From Actinomycetota bacterium (GTDB lineage Bacteria > Actinomycetota > Acidimicrobiia > Acidimicrobiales > Microtrichaceae), in contig JADJBW010000017.1 in the NCBI GenBank assembly GCA_016703525.1, positions 1 to 64,000 of the forward strand: DNA of 64,000 bases. Reading direction: 5' to 3'. Shown one piece after another: positions 43,668 through 51,929 of this stretch. Position numbers and translations under genes: made by a program. The number at the start of each line of letters is the position of its first letter. Position 1 is the stretch's first letter. The notes beneath the pieces are model-generated. The model saw only the letters and a program-made list of their open reading frames with translations, was not told the origin of the DNA and ran no database searches.

Positions 43668-44309
43668 CGGTCTCCTCATCCGGTCTCGCGCCGCGCTCCT
43701 GGACGCGTTGCATGCGCTCGGCGCGCACCGGGACTCGGTCGTGGTGATCGGAGCCCAGGCGATCAACCTGCGCACGTTCGGCGCTGCCGTGGCGGTGGCC
43801 GAGGCCACCAAGGACAGTGATCTCGCCATCGATCCTCGGACATTGGGCGAAGAACCGTTGATCGAGGCAGCGATGGAGACGGCCGGCTTCGTGCTGGCCC
43901 CCGTGAAGCGGCAACCCGGCGCGTGGCTCAGCGCCGATGGCGTCCCAGTGGACCTGATGGTTCCTCAGGACCTCGCCGGTGCCGGTTCGGCGACGACCCG
44001 GGGTGCCCGGATCCCTCCGCACCACAAGCGAGCGACCCGCCGAGCCCGCTGGCTCGAGGCTGCCATGGTCGACAACAGCTGGCTGGTCGTCGCGGCGCTC
44101 GACCCTGCCGACGATCGCCGATTCGAAGTGCGCGTCGCCTCTTCGCCGCTGGTCCCTCGGCGACCGGCTCAGCGATGGCCGGTCGTGCCGAAGCTGGCGT
44201 CGGCGAACCAGAGACGGTGGCGATCCAGAGCGCGACACTGGCAGCGGACCTCCTCAACGCCCTGGAGCGCTACAGCAGCGACGGGCCAGCGGCAGGCCCC
44301 GCCTTCTAA
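43645..44309 (+). pseudogene. AbiEii-like nucleotidyltransferase toxin, frameshifted
   Basis: LLIRSRAALLDALHALGAHR, VVVIGAQAINLRTFGAAVAV, ATKDSDLAIDPRTLGEEPLI, VDLMVPQDLAG and LEAAMVDNSWLVVAALDPAD give the N-terminal two-thirds of a DUF1814/AbiEii-type transferase. The frame changes near 44150; the helical C-terminus (ATLAADLLNALERYSSDGPA) is read in another frame to 44309. It is a homologue of the gene at 38888-39514 and keeps the middle section that one has lost. Start ATG at 43645. Confidence 0.72.
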
Positions 44310-44322
44310 CGACGGTTCTAAC
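44303..44322. repeat. Family C arm-type direct repeat, copy 4
   Basis: CTTCTAAC at 44303-44310 and GTTCTAAC at 44315-44322. The surrounding 180 bp resemble 36894-37077, marking the right end of another element or of a duplicated one. Confidence 0.55.
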
Positions 44323-44438
44323 GAACCCGTCGTCAGCGGCCGTCACGAGGCGGATCAGCCAACACAGCCCAAGCCCGAAGCCCTGGAATTGCAGGAGTAT
44401 CGGCATCAGACGGCACCGGCCAGCATGCCGGAAGGCAC

Positions 44439-44482
44439 CTCATAACCCGAAGGTCGCGGGTTCAAATCCTGCCCCACCACCA
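44439..44482 (+). other. tRNA-Met(CAT) 3' fragment, att site 4
   Basis: CTCATAACCCGAAGG, T arm GCGGG-TTCAAAT-CCTGC, then a shortened acceptor strand CCCACC and ACCA. It is the last tRNA fragment in the window, and all genes to its right are intact, so I take it as the right border of the accretion zone. Confidence 0.75.
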
Positions 44483-44766
44483 ACGAACCAGCAGTTCAGG
44501 GTCCCGCCGAGTGCCGACCCTCCCGCGCCCGACGGCATGCGCCCTTCGACGGGCGAGGACCGCCTACTCGCAACCACCGATCTGTGAACGTCGCGCGGGC
44601 CCCACGGTGCGCCGGCCTCGGAACGGCGCCCTCGTCGATGTGATCAACGAGGGCATCCCCGCAGGCGTCTGCGATCCGAAAGGAATGGCGAGTACCGCAC
44701 GGAGGTCGGGCACGCCGAAAGCTCGGGCGATGGCGGCCGGCTCGAACCGGATGCCGACGAGCGCTG
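44483..44766. other. Intergenic, no supported gene
   Basis: This 284-bp stretch lies between att site 4 and the PfpI-YHS gene. On the minus strand near 44600-44765 a short frame reads FEPAAIARAFGVPDLRAVLA, IPFGSQTP, reminiscent of a nitroreductase end, but it has no start and is too short to call. Confidence 0.4.
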
Positions 44767-45555
44767 TCAGGCGGTGAATCGCTCCGGCGTGGCGAGGAAG
44801 GTGTCGCGACACCAGTCGCAGCAGAACGCGTGGTCGCTCCCGCTGTACGCGACGGAGACGGCGGCGGCGGGGTTGACGGCCATGCCGCAGACCGGGTCGA
44901 GTGCGAGACCGGGCGGCGGGACGGGATCGGTGGCGAACTCTGCGTTCACGGTCGGGTCGCGCCAGCCCTCGCCGAAGTACTCCAGCTGGGACGCAGCGAG
45001 CGCTGCCGCGTCGGCACCGAACAGGCGGTCCACGATGCGAAGCGCGAGGTCGGTGCCCGACGTGAGGCCGCCGGCGGTGGCGATGTCGCCGTGGTCGACC
45101 CAGCGCACGCCTCGTTCGATCGTGACGGTCGGGTAGAGCGATTGCATCAATCGGTACGAGCCGTGGTGACAGGTTGCGGTCCTGCCGTCGAGGAGTCCGG
45201 CGGCAGCGAGCGCGAACGCCCCGTTGCACACCGACATCGTGACGGATGCGTGGCCGTGTGACGCGCGCAACCAGTCGAGCAGGCCGTCGGAGAACTCCAC
45301 GCCTATGGCGGGAACGACCACGATGCCGGGGGTCCGGCAGTTCGTGAACGTGTGTCCCGGTACGACCCGCATGCCGCCCGAGAGCTTGAGTGGGTCGGCG
45401 GTCTCCGCGACGACTGAGAGAGCAAATGGGGACCGACCGGTGGTTGGGGAGGTCGTGTACTCGAAGACCCCCCACGGTCCGGCGATGTCGACGAGTTCGG
45501 CGCCCGGGGCGACGACGAACGCGACTTCGAGCTGTCGGTTGGTGCGAGCGGTCAT
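44767..45555 (-). CDS. DJ-1/PfpI (GATase1-like) protein fused to YHS domain
   Basis: A 262-residue fusion. Residues about 8-200 are a DJ-1/PfpI domain of the GlxA N-terminal type, with the nucleophile-elbow Cys in HASVTMSVCNGAFALAAAGL, but no AraC HTH follows. Instead residues about 215-262 are a YHS domain (LDPVCGMAVNPAAAVSVAYS, HAFCCDWCRDTF), a Cys-rich metal-binding module found in copper and heavy-metal proteins. It is divergent from a metal-chelate ABC operon that ends in another PfpI gene, so a role in metal or thiol stress is likely. The ATG at 45555 is preferred; 45564 is possible. Confidence 0.88.
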   Translation of the reverse strand: MTARTNRQLEVAFVVAPGAELVDIAGPWGVFEYTTSPTTGRSPFALSVVAETADPLKLSGGMRVVPGHTFTNCRTPGIVVVPAIGVEFSDGLLDWLRASHGHASVTMSVCNGAFALAAAGLLDGRTATCHHGSYRLMQSLYPTVTIERGVRWVDHGDIATAGGLTSGTDLALRIVDRLFGADAAALAASQLEYFGEGWRDPTVNAEFATDPVPPPGLALDPVCGMAVNPAAAVSVAYSGSDHAFCCDWCRDTFLATPERFTA

Positions 45556-45727
45556 GGCGGACATCTTGTCGTGCTCGGTCGCGGCGTCGGTGTCGATCGC
45601 GGAGATCGGTCGATCCTTCCCCCGTCGGGAACTCGAGGCGTCGATCCGACGACTTACACCGGGTCCGGTGCCGCGCCCCCTCTCGGTGCGGCGATCCTCG
45701 CCACCACCCGGACGAAAGGCGTCACCC

Positions 45728-46840
45728 ATGTCCCCTCATTCCGCTACTACCCGGCGATGCCGGCTCACAGCGCTGGTCGTCGCCGCCGGGCTCGTTCTCG
45801 CCGCCTGCGGCAGCGATGACGATCCCGCCGACACCGCTGCACCGGCGGACACGACGGGCGGTTCGACAACAGAGTCGGCTGGGCCGCGGACGAAGTACCC
45901 GCTCACGATCGACAACTGCGGTCATGAAGCGACCTTCGAGCGCGCACCCGAGAAGGCGCTGCTCCTGTACGGGGCGTCGGTCGCCGAGGTGGAGACGATG
46001 ATCGCGCTCGGCCTCGAGGACCGGATCGTCGCCAACGCCCAGACCTACGGCGTGTCCGACGTGAAGGGGATGGTCGAGGAGATCGCTGCCTTGCCGACCG
46101 GAGGGATGAAGCTCAACGACAGCTTCGAGGTCCCCAAGGAGCAGGTGTTGGCGCTGGAGCCGGATGTCGTGATCTCGACGTGGTCGGGCGGGTTCTCCGG
46201 AGATGTGGGCATGGCCACCCGCGACGAGCTCGCCGAGGCCGGGATCAACAGCTACGTGACACCGTCCAACTGTGCGAACGGGAAGACCGACCCGACGGCC
46301 GAGGAAGAAGCGGCCTACGAGTCGCAGTCGTACGAGGACAGCTTCGATCTCATCCGCGAGCTCGGTGTGATCTTCGACGTGCAGGGCAAGGCCGAGAAGG
46401 TGATCGCTGCGGCGAAGGCACGGATCGATGCGATTCAGAAGCCGAGCGCCGGTGAGCCGTTGAAGGTGCTGGTCGCATACCCGAGCATGGGGATGATGAT
46501 GGGTTCGGACGTGCCGTCCGTGTTCGCGGGTCCGTTGATGGACAGCGTCATCGAAGCCGCCGGGGGCGTGAACTCGTTCGACGGGTTCAAGACCTTCAAT
46601 GATTCGATGTCGATCAACGCGGAGGCCCTGTCGGCCGCCGATGTGGACGTCCTCGTCATCGGCCTGTACCTGCCCGACGATGATCCTGACACGTTCGCCG
46701 AAGCGTTGTTCGCGCAGTACCCGCAGTGGGCTGCCTCGAAGAACAGGGCGTACACCGTGGTGTCGGACAGCGTGTATCTGGGTCCGTTCAATGACATCGG
46801 GATTCAGAAGATCGCCGATGCCATCGCTGCCGCCAGCTGA
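45728..46840 (+). CDS. Metal-chelate ABC transporter substrate-binding lipoprotein
   Basis: A 370-residue lipoprotein of the FecB/BtuF type. The signal peptide ends in a lipobox (ALVVAAGLVLAAC, Cys about 27), followed by a Thr/Ala-rich linker. The binding domain follows: YPLTIDNCGHEATFERAPEK, LEPDVVISTWSGGF and VLVAYPSMGMMMGSDVPSVF. It captures an iron-siderophore, cobamide or similar cofactor outside the cell; the NCG motif also occurs in proposed F420-0 carriers, so the ligand is open. The ATG at 45728 fits the signal peptide. First gene of a four-gene operon. Confidence 0.88.
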   Translation: MSPHSATTRRCRLTALVVAAGLVLAACGSDDDPADTAAPADTTGGSTTESAGPRTKYPLTIDNCGHEATFERAPEKALLLYGASVAEVETMIALGLEDRIVANAQTYGVSDVKGMVEEIAALPTGGMKLNDSFEVPKEQVLALEPDVVISTWSGGFSGDVGMATRDELAEAGINSYVTPSNCANGKTDPTAEEEAAYESQSYEDSFDLIRELGVIFDVQGKAEKVIAAAKARIDAIQKPSAGEPLKVLVAYPSMGMMMGSDVPSVFAGPLMDSVIEAAGGVNSFDGFKTFNDSMSINAEALSAADVDVLVIGLYLPDDDPDTFAEALFAQYPQWAASKNRAYTVVSDSVYLGPFNDIGIQKIADAIAAAS

Positions 46841-47888
46841 GACCCATACGCGACCGAGCCCCCACCTCATCGGCGGTGGGGGCTACGGCGCGCTGCTCGT
46901 CGCGCTCGTGGTCGGGTTGGTCGTGGCCCTGGTCGCTGGGATCTCGATCGGCACGGTCACGTTGCCCGTCAAGGAGGTCTGGTCCGTCGTCGGGCATCAC
47001 CTCGGCTTCCTGTCCGCCGCACCGACGAAGGTGCAGGACCAGATCGTGTGGGACTTCCGCACACCGCGGGTGCTGCTCGCCGCGGTCGTCGGCGCCGCGC
47101 TGAGCGTGGCCGGTGCGTGCCTGCAGGTGCTGGGGCGCAACGCACTCGCCGATCCGTATGTGCTTGGCGTCAGCTCGGGCGCGTCATTCGGCGCGGTGCT
47201 CGTGCTCGCCTACGGCACCGGGGTGTCGGGCGGGTTGAGCGTGACCGGCGCTGCGTTCGTCGCAGCGATGCTGACGCTGTTCGTCGTCTTCGTGCTCGCC
47301 CAACGCGGCGGCCGCGTCGGGCCATCCCGGCTCGTGCTGGCCGGCGTCGCGGTCAGCTACCTCGCCACCGCCGGCACCAGCTTCGTCCAGCTCTACACCC
47401 GACCCGCCGAGCTGCGTGGCCTCATGTTCTGGATTCTGGGGTCGTTCGCTTCGGCCTCGTGGGGCGACCTCGGAGTCCCGACCGTCGTCATCGCCGTGAC
47501 CGCCGCGTGGCTGCTGGTGAGGGCGCGGTCGCTGAACGTGATGTCGACCGGAGACGACTCCGCCTCGGCACTCGGCGTCGACGTCAACCGGTTCCGCATC
47601 GAGCTGTTGATCATCTCGTCGTTGCTGACCGCGTGCGCCGTTGCCGTCGCCGGCGGGATCGGGTTCGTCGGTCTGATGGTCCCGCACGCGTGCCGATTCC
47701 TGGTCGGGCCCGACCACCGGAGGCTGCTTCCCGTGGCGCTGCTCACCGGCGCCTCGTTCATGGTGGTCGTCGATCTCCTCGCCCGTGTCGTCGACCGGCC
47801 CAACGAGCTTCCGGTCGGGATCTTCACCGCGGCGGTGGGTGCTCCGTTCTTCCTCGTTCTCATGCGGCGCTCGGGAGCCACTCGGTGA
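46818..47888 (+). CDS. FecCD-family ABC transporter permease
   Basis: A 356-residue permease with about 10 membrane helices. It has VWDFRTPRVLLAAVVGAALS, AGACLQVLGRNALADPYVLG, VSSGASFGAVLVLAYG and GGIGFVGLMVPHACRFLVGP, which are signatures of BtuC/FecCD. It forms the channel of the importer with the neighbouring ATPase. The ATG at 46818 overlaps the binding-protein gene by 23 bp; a later start is possible, but the first helix begins soon after. The stop overlaps the ATPase start (GTGA). Confidence 0.92.
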   Translation: MPSLPPAETHTRPSPHLIGGGGYGALLVALVVGLVVALVAGISIGTVTLPVKEVWSVVGHHLGFLSAAPTKVQDQIVWDFRTPRVLLAAVVGAALSVAGACLQVLGRNALADPYVLGVSSGASFGAVLVLAYGTGVSGGLSVTGAAFVAAMLTLFVVFVLAQRGGRVGPSRLVLAGVAVSYLATAGTSFVQLYTRPAELRGLMFWILGSFASASWGDLGVPTVVIAVTAAWLLVRARSLNVMSTGDDSASALGVDVNRFRIELLIISSLLTACAVAVAGGIGFVGLMVPHACRFLVGPDHRRLLPVALLTGASFMVVVDLLARVVDRPNELPVGIFTAAVGAPFFLVLMRRSGATR

Positions 47889-48694
47889 ACGTCACCCTCG
47901 ACGGCATCACGGTCACGATCGATGGCGCTGAGATCGTCGGCGACGTGTCCGTCGAGATCCGCTCGGGCGAGATGCACGGCGTCGTCGGCTCCAACGGATC
48001 GGGGAAGAGCACGCTGTTGCGGTGTCTGTACCGGGCGCTGCGGCCAGCGAGCGGACGAGCGCTGATCGACGGCGACGACATCTGGCGACAGCTGACCGCC
48101 CGGCAGGCCGCGCAGCGGCGAGCGATCGTCCCTCAGGACAGCAGCATCGACTTCGACTTCTCCGTCCGAGAAACCGTCTCCATGGGCCGTGCCCCGCACC
48201 AACGCCTCCTCGAACGCAACAGCGCCACCGATACCGAGATCATCGACGACGCGCTCGACACGGTCGCCATGACCACCTTTGGCGCACGCCTCGTCTCGAC
48301 CCTGTCCGGCGGGGAACGCCAACGCGTCCTGCTCGCGCGTGCACTCGCCCAACAGGCACCGGTGCTCGTGCTCGACGAACCCACCAACCACCTCGACATC
48401 CGTGCCCAGCTGGAGTTGCTCGAACTCGTCCGCTCGCTACCGACCACGACGATCGCCGCGCTCCACGACCTCGACCACGCAGCGTCGCTGTGTGACACCG
48501 TCACCGTGCTTGCCCACGGTCGGGTGGTCGCAAGCGGCCCACCCGACGAGGTGCTCACCCCCGACGTGATCGCCCAGGTGTTCGGAGTCCGGGCCCACGT
48601 CGGAACCCACCCGCTCACCGGCAGGCCCCACATCACGGTGGCGACCCGTCCCGACGAGCCCGCCAGCGACACCGACAGGACAACCGAACCGTGA
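47885..48694 (+). CDS. ABC transporter ATP-binding protein (FecE/BtuD type)
   Basis: A 269-residue ATPase. It has Walker A GVVGSNGSGKSTLL (about 36-48), Q-loop RRAIVPQDSSIDFDFSV, signature LVSTLSGGERQRVLLARAL, Walker B PVLVLDEPTNHLD and H-loop ALHDLDHAA. It powers uptake by the upstream permease. The GTG start at 47885 overlaps the permease stop, and its stop overlaps the PfpI gene start (GTGA). Confidence 0.94.
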   Translation: MNVTLDGITVTIDGAEIVGDVSVEIRSGEMHGVVGSNGSGKSTLLRCLYRALRPASGRALIDGDDIWRQLTARQAAQRRAIVPQDSSIDFDFSVRETVSMGRAPHQRLLERNSATDTEIIDDALDTVAMTTFGARLVSTLSGGERQRVLLARALAQQAPVLVLDEPTNHLDIRAQLELLELVRSLPTTTIAALHDLDHAASLCDTVTVLAHGRVVASGPPDEVLTPDVIAQVFGVRAHVGTHPLTGRPHITVATRPDEPASDTDRTTEP

Positions 48695-49338
48695 CCCGAC
48701 GCACCGCCATGCTGCTGTTCCCCGGCTTCACTGCCCTCGATGCGATCGGTCCGTACCACGCGCTCGCCGCACTCCCCGGCCACGAGTTCCTCTTCGTCGC
48801 CGAACGCGCCGGCTCGATCAGCGACGGAGCCAAGGTCACGCTGCAGGTTCAGCACTCGATCGACGACGTCGACCACGTCGACCTGCTCGTCATCCCTGGT
48901 GGACTTCCCGCCGTCGGGATGGCCCGCACAGGTCATCCGCTCGTCGAGTGGATTCGACGCGTCCACCCCACCACGACGTGGACCACGTCGGTGTGCACCG
49001 GCGCGCTCATGCTCGGCGCCGCTGGCGTGCTCGAAGGGAGCGCCGCCACAACGCACTGGTTCTGCCGCGACGAACTCGCGCTCTACGGCGCCGTCCCCAC
49101 CGACCAGCGTGTCGTCCGTGACGGGAAGGTCGTCACTGCCGCCGGCGTCTCGGCCGGCATCGACATGGCGCTCATGCTCACCGAACTGATCGCCGGTACC
49201 GACTACGCGCATGCCATCCAACTCGACATGGAGTACGACCCCGAGCCGCCCCTCGATGGTGGCCACCCGAGCAAGACACCTCACGCGATCACCGACCAGG
49301 TTCGCTCGATGTACCAGGCGATGCTCGACGCGATGTGA
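48691..49338 (+). CDS. DJ-1/PfpI-family protein
   Basis: A 215-residue DJ-1/PfpI domain protein: RTAMLLFPGFTALDAIGPYH, DLLVIPGGLPAVGMARTGHP, TTSVCTGALMLGAAGVLEGS (nucleophile Cys), WFCRDELALYGAVPTDQRVV. Isonitrile hydratases and GlxA N-domains share this form. It is co-transcribed with the ABC importer by a GTGA overlap. Together with the divergent PfpI-YHS gene it suggests an enzyme acting on the imported ligand, for example release or modification, an inference. Confidence 0.88.
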   Translation: MTRRTAMLLFPGFTALDAIGPYHALAALPGHEFLFVAERAGSISDGAKVTLQVQHSIDDVDHVDLLVIPGGLPAVGMARTGHPLVEWIRRVHPTTTWTTSVCTGALMLGAAGVLEGSAATTHWFCRDELALYGAVPTDQRVVRDGKVVTAAGVSAGIDMALMLTELIAGTDYAHAIQLDMEYDPEPPLDGGHPSKTPHAITDQVRSMYQAMLDAM

Positions 49339-49403
49339 CGACGGCGATCGTGCCTGGGTGGTGGGCTTCCGCCGATGAGCCGGTGGCGGCGTCTCGGAAC
49401 CCC

Positions 49404-50813
49404 TCAGGCGCCGTGGCCCGCATCGCTGCTGTGGTCGTCCTCACGCCCTTCGCCGGTTCCGGCGTTGACGAACGGCAGGAACAGCTCGAAGGTGGCGCCG
49501 TGACCGCTAACCGGATCGACGCAACGCACGTCACCCCCGTGGGAGCGAGCGATGGCACGGCTGATCGACAGCCCGAGGCCACTGCCGCCCTCGTCGCGGG
49601 CCCGGGCCTCGTCGAGCCGGACGAAGCGGTCGAAGATGCGCTCCCGATCCTCGACCGGCACCCCCGGGCCGTCGTTGCTGATCGCGACGATCACCCTCGG
49701 CCCGTCGACGCGGAGCCCGACCTCGACCGCACTGCCGGCCGGCGCATGGTGGACGGCGTTGTCGAGCAGGTTGGTGACGGTCCGGGCCAGCGCTGCCCGG
49801 TCGCCGGTGACCGGCGGAACGGCGACGGTGGGCGTCGCGGCGAGCCGCACGGTCGCTCCCACACGCGAGGCTGCCCGGTCGCCGCGGCGCACCTCCTCCG
49901 CGAGCAGCGCCACCATATCGATGGGCTCGCGCTCCCGGTCGACCGGGCCCTCGAGACGGGCGACGTCGAGCAGGTCGTCGACGAGGCGCCCGAGGCGGTG
50001 GCTCTCGCGCACCACGTCGAGCGCCAGCGCCTCGCGTTCGGCTTGGTCGTGGTGACCGTGGATGAGCCGCTCGGCCGTGGCCCCGATGGCGGCGGCGGGG
50101 TTGCGGAGCTCATGGGATGCGTCCGCGAGGAACTGACGCATGGTGGCCTCGGATCGCTCGGCCCGATGCACCGCCCCGTCGAGCGAGTCGACCATGGTGT
50201 CGAAACTGGTGGCAAGGCCGCCGAGATCGGTGTCGACGCGACTCGGCCGGAGTCGCAGGCGGCGCTCACCCGCGGCGATCCGCCGGGCAGCCGCGGCCAT
50301 CTCGTCGAGCGGCGCCAGGGCCCGGCGGGCGACCAACCGGAACGTGAGCGCCACGGCGGCGATCAACACCCCGGAGACGACGAATTCGACGAACACGAGC
50401 CCGGCGATGACCCGATGGTTGTCGAACGGATTGCCGCGTAGCGAGATGGTGGTGCCGTCGTCGAGTTCGACGGTGCGCGTCAGCCTGGCGACCTCGTCGG
50501 CATCGAGCGACGGCTCGAAGCCGGGGCCGCCGGGGCCAAACGGGGGCTCCTGCACGCCGGCGACCGACTCGCCGTCGCGGCTGATGGTGGCCCGGATGGT
50601 GTCGTCGGTGAACCGGTCCGCGAGGTCGTCGAGATCGCTGTTCATCGGCACCGTCGACGCGAGTTCGGCACGGGCATCGAGCCGCTCGCGCAGGTCCTGG
50701 TCGAGCCGCTGCGACATGAGGCCGGCGGTCACCGCGGCGAGCGCCACGAGCAACACCGCCATGACCGCGATGCTCAACCAGGTCACCCGTCGCCGCAGGG
50801 AGGGTGCCTTCAC
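49404..50813 (-). CDS. Sensor histidine kinase (OmpR-class)
   Basis: A 469-residue sensor. It has TM1 (LSIAVMAVLLVALAAVTAGL), a periplasmic domain of about 130 residues (ERLDARAELASTVPMNSDLD, a Gly/Pro-rich PPFGPGGPGF), TM2 and a HAMP domain (VARRALAPLDEMAAAARRI). HisKA follows with FLADASHELRNPAAAIGATA, then HATPase_c with LLDNAVHHAPAG and GSGLGLSISRAIARSHGG. The GTG start at 50813 overlaps the regulator stop. It is paired with the OmpR-type regulator and probably controls the divergent genes for a His-rich secreted protein and a SHOCT protein. Confidence 0.93.
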   Translation of the reverse strand: MKAPSLRRRVTWLSIAVMAVLLVALAAVTAGLMSQRLDQDLRERLDARAELASTVPMNSDLDDLADRFTDDTIRATISRDGESVAGVQEPPFGPGGPGFEPSLDADEVARLTRTVELDDGTTISLRGNPFDNHRVIAGLVFVEFVVSGVLIAAVALTFRLVARRALAPLDEMAAAARRIAAGERRLRLRPSRVDTDLGGLATSFDTMVDSLDGAVHRAERSEATMRQFLADASHELRNPAAAIGATAERLIHGHHDQAEREALALDVVRESHRLGRLVDDLLDVARLEGPVDREREPIDMVALLAEEVRRGDRAASRVGATVRLAATPTVAVPPVTGDRAALARTVTNLLDNAVHHAPAGSAVEVGLRVDGPRVIVAISNDGPGVPVEDRERIFDRFVRLDEARARDEGGSGLGLSISRAIARSHGGDVRCVDPVSGHGATFELFLPFVNAGTGEGREDDHSSDAGHGA

Positions 50814-51523
50814 GACGGATCGCCCGCGCCGTTGTCGCCCGCACCGGGATCCGGGTCGACGGCGTCGAGGCGATAGCCCACGCCTCTGACCGTGGAGATC
50901 ACACGGGGACCGTGCGCCTCGAGCTTCCGCCGCAGCGCCGAGATGTGAACCTCGACCAGGTTCGGGTCGAACGCGTCGTATCCCCACACGTGGGTGAGGA
51001 GCTGGGTCTTCGACAAGGTGCGCCCCCGGTTCCGGGCGAGGTGCAACAGCAGCCGCCACTCGGTGGCGGTGACGTCGATCTCGGCGCCTCGGCGCACCAC
51101 CCGGGGCTCCTCGCCGTGCACCGTGAGATCGCCGACGGTGAGCGTGTCGATGTGGAGATGACCGGTGCGCCGCAGGATGGCGCGGGCTCTCGCCGCCAGC
51201 TCGACCAGTGCGACCGGCTTCACGACGTAGTCATCGGCCCCGACGCCGAAGCCGGTCAGTCGGTCGTCGAGGGCATCGCGTGCGGTGACGAACAGGACGG
51301 GCACGTCACGTCGGGCCCGCAGCGCCGCGGCGATCTGGAAGCCGTCGCGGCCCGGGACCATCACGTCGAGCACGGCGAGGTCGGCCGAGAACGCCACCAT
51401 CGCGTCGAGGTCGCGGCCATCGGCGAATGCGCCGACCACATAGCCCTCATCGGTGAGGGAGTCGGCCATCGCACGGCGGAGGGTGTCCTCGTCCTCGACG
51501 ACGAGGATGCGTGGGGGTTCCAT
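50810..51523 (-). CDS. OmpR/PhoB-family response regulator
   Basis: A 237-residue regulator. The receiver has ILVVEDEDTLRRAMADSLTD, the phospho-Asp in DLAVLDVMVPGRDG, LFVTARDALDDRL and DDYVVKPVALVEL. The C-terminal winged helix has EIDVTATEWRLLLHLARNRG, TLSKTQLLTHVWGYD, VEVHISALRRKLE and RGVGYRL. It should bind 11-bp-spaced direct repeats; two such pairs, in opposite orientation, lie 23-66 bp upstream (51546-51589). Confidence 0.95.
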   Translation of the reverse strand: MEPPRILVVEDEDTLRRAMADSLTDEGYVVGAFADGRDLDAMVAFSADLAVLDVMVPGRDGFQIAAALRARRDVPVLFVTARDALDDRLTGFGVGADDYVVKPVALVELAARARAILRRTGHLHIDTLTVGDLTVHGEEPRVVRRGAEIDVTATEWRLLLHLARNRGRTLSKTQLLTHVWGYDAFDPNLVEVHISALRRKLEAHGPRVISTVRGVGYRLDAVDPDPGAGDNGAGDPS

Positions 51524-51545
51524 GAGCGCAGTATCGCCGGGCTTT

Positions 51546-51589
51546 CTGAAGTGTTCCTGAAGAAGCCGGCGTCTTCAGGTGGCCTTCAG
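51546..51589. promoter_or_regulatory. Two inverted pairs of 11-bp-spaced direct repeats
   Basis: CTGAAG occurs at 51546 and 51557, and its reverse complement CTTCAG at 51573 and 51584, both with an 11-bp period and about a 10-bp gap between pairs. This is the layout of OmpR-family binding sites, one pair facing each of the two divergent promoters (regulator at 51523, secreted protein at 51613). Confidence 0.7.
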
Positions 51590-51612
51590 GTCTGGTTTCT
51601 AGCTTCACCTCC

Positions 51613-51927
51613 ATGAAGCAACCAACACCCAACACAGCCCGGAGGAGAGCACGGGTGGCGTTCGTCGCCGCCGGCATCCTGTCGATCGCCGCACTCGGTG
51701 CCGCCGCTCACGGCGGAGCCGGGCACGGCCCTCACGGCCGGTTCGGAGATGACCGGCTCGGACACCACGGCTCCGGCCGTCACGGGTCCGATCAGTCCAC
51801 ACCCACGACGGATCCCGCCGTCACCACCACGGCTCCGGCTCCCGCCGACGCCCCCGACCCCATCCCATCCACGGCTCCGGCCACCACGGCTCCGGCCATC
51901 ACGACCACCACCGAAAGCAGCATCTGA
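51613..51927 (+). CDS. Secreted His/Gly-rich protein
   Basis: A 104-residue protein with an N-terminal signal (VAFVVAAGILSIAALGAAAH-like, about 14-33), a His/Gly-rich middle (HGGAGHGPHGRFGDDRLGHH) and a Thr/Pro/Ala-rich tail. The many His suggest metal binding in the cell envelope. It is divergent from the two-component system, with the regulator repeats between, and 2 bp before the SHOCT gene. No family is recognised. Confidence 0.75.
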   Translation: MKQPTPNTARRRARVAFVAAGILSIAALGAAAHGGAGHGPHGRFGDDRLGHHGSGRHGSDQSTPTTDPAVTTTAPAPADAPDPIPSTAPATTAPAITTTTESSI

Positions 51928-51929
51928 TC

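Noticed and set aside
44600..44766. Minus-strand nitroreductase-like fragment
   Set aside because: Only about 30 residues look family-like, there is no start, and the similarity is from memory and weak.
45600..45727. Cobalamin or metal riboswitch before the ABC importer
   Set aside because: The leader is GC-rich and can fold, but I found no B12-box (GCCACTG-like) or other diagnostic core.
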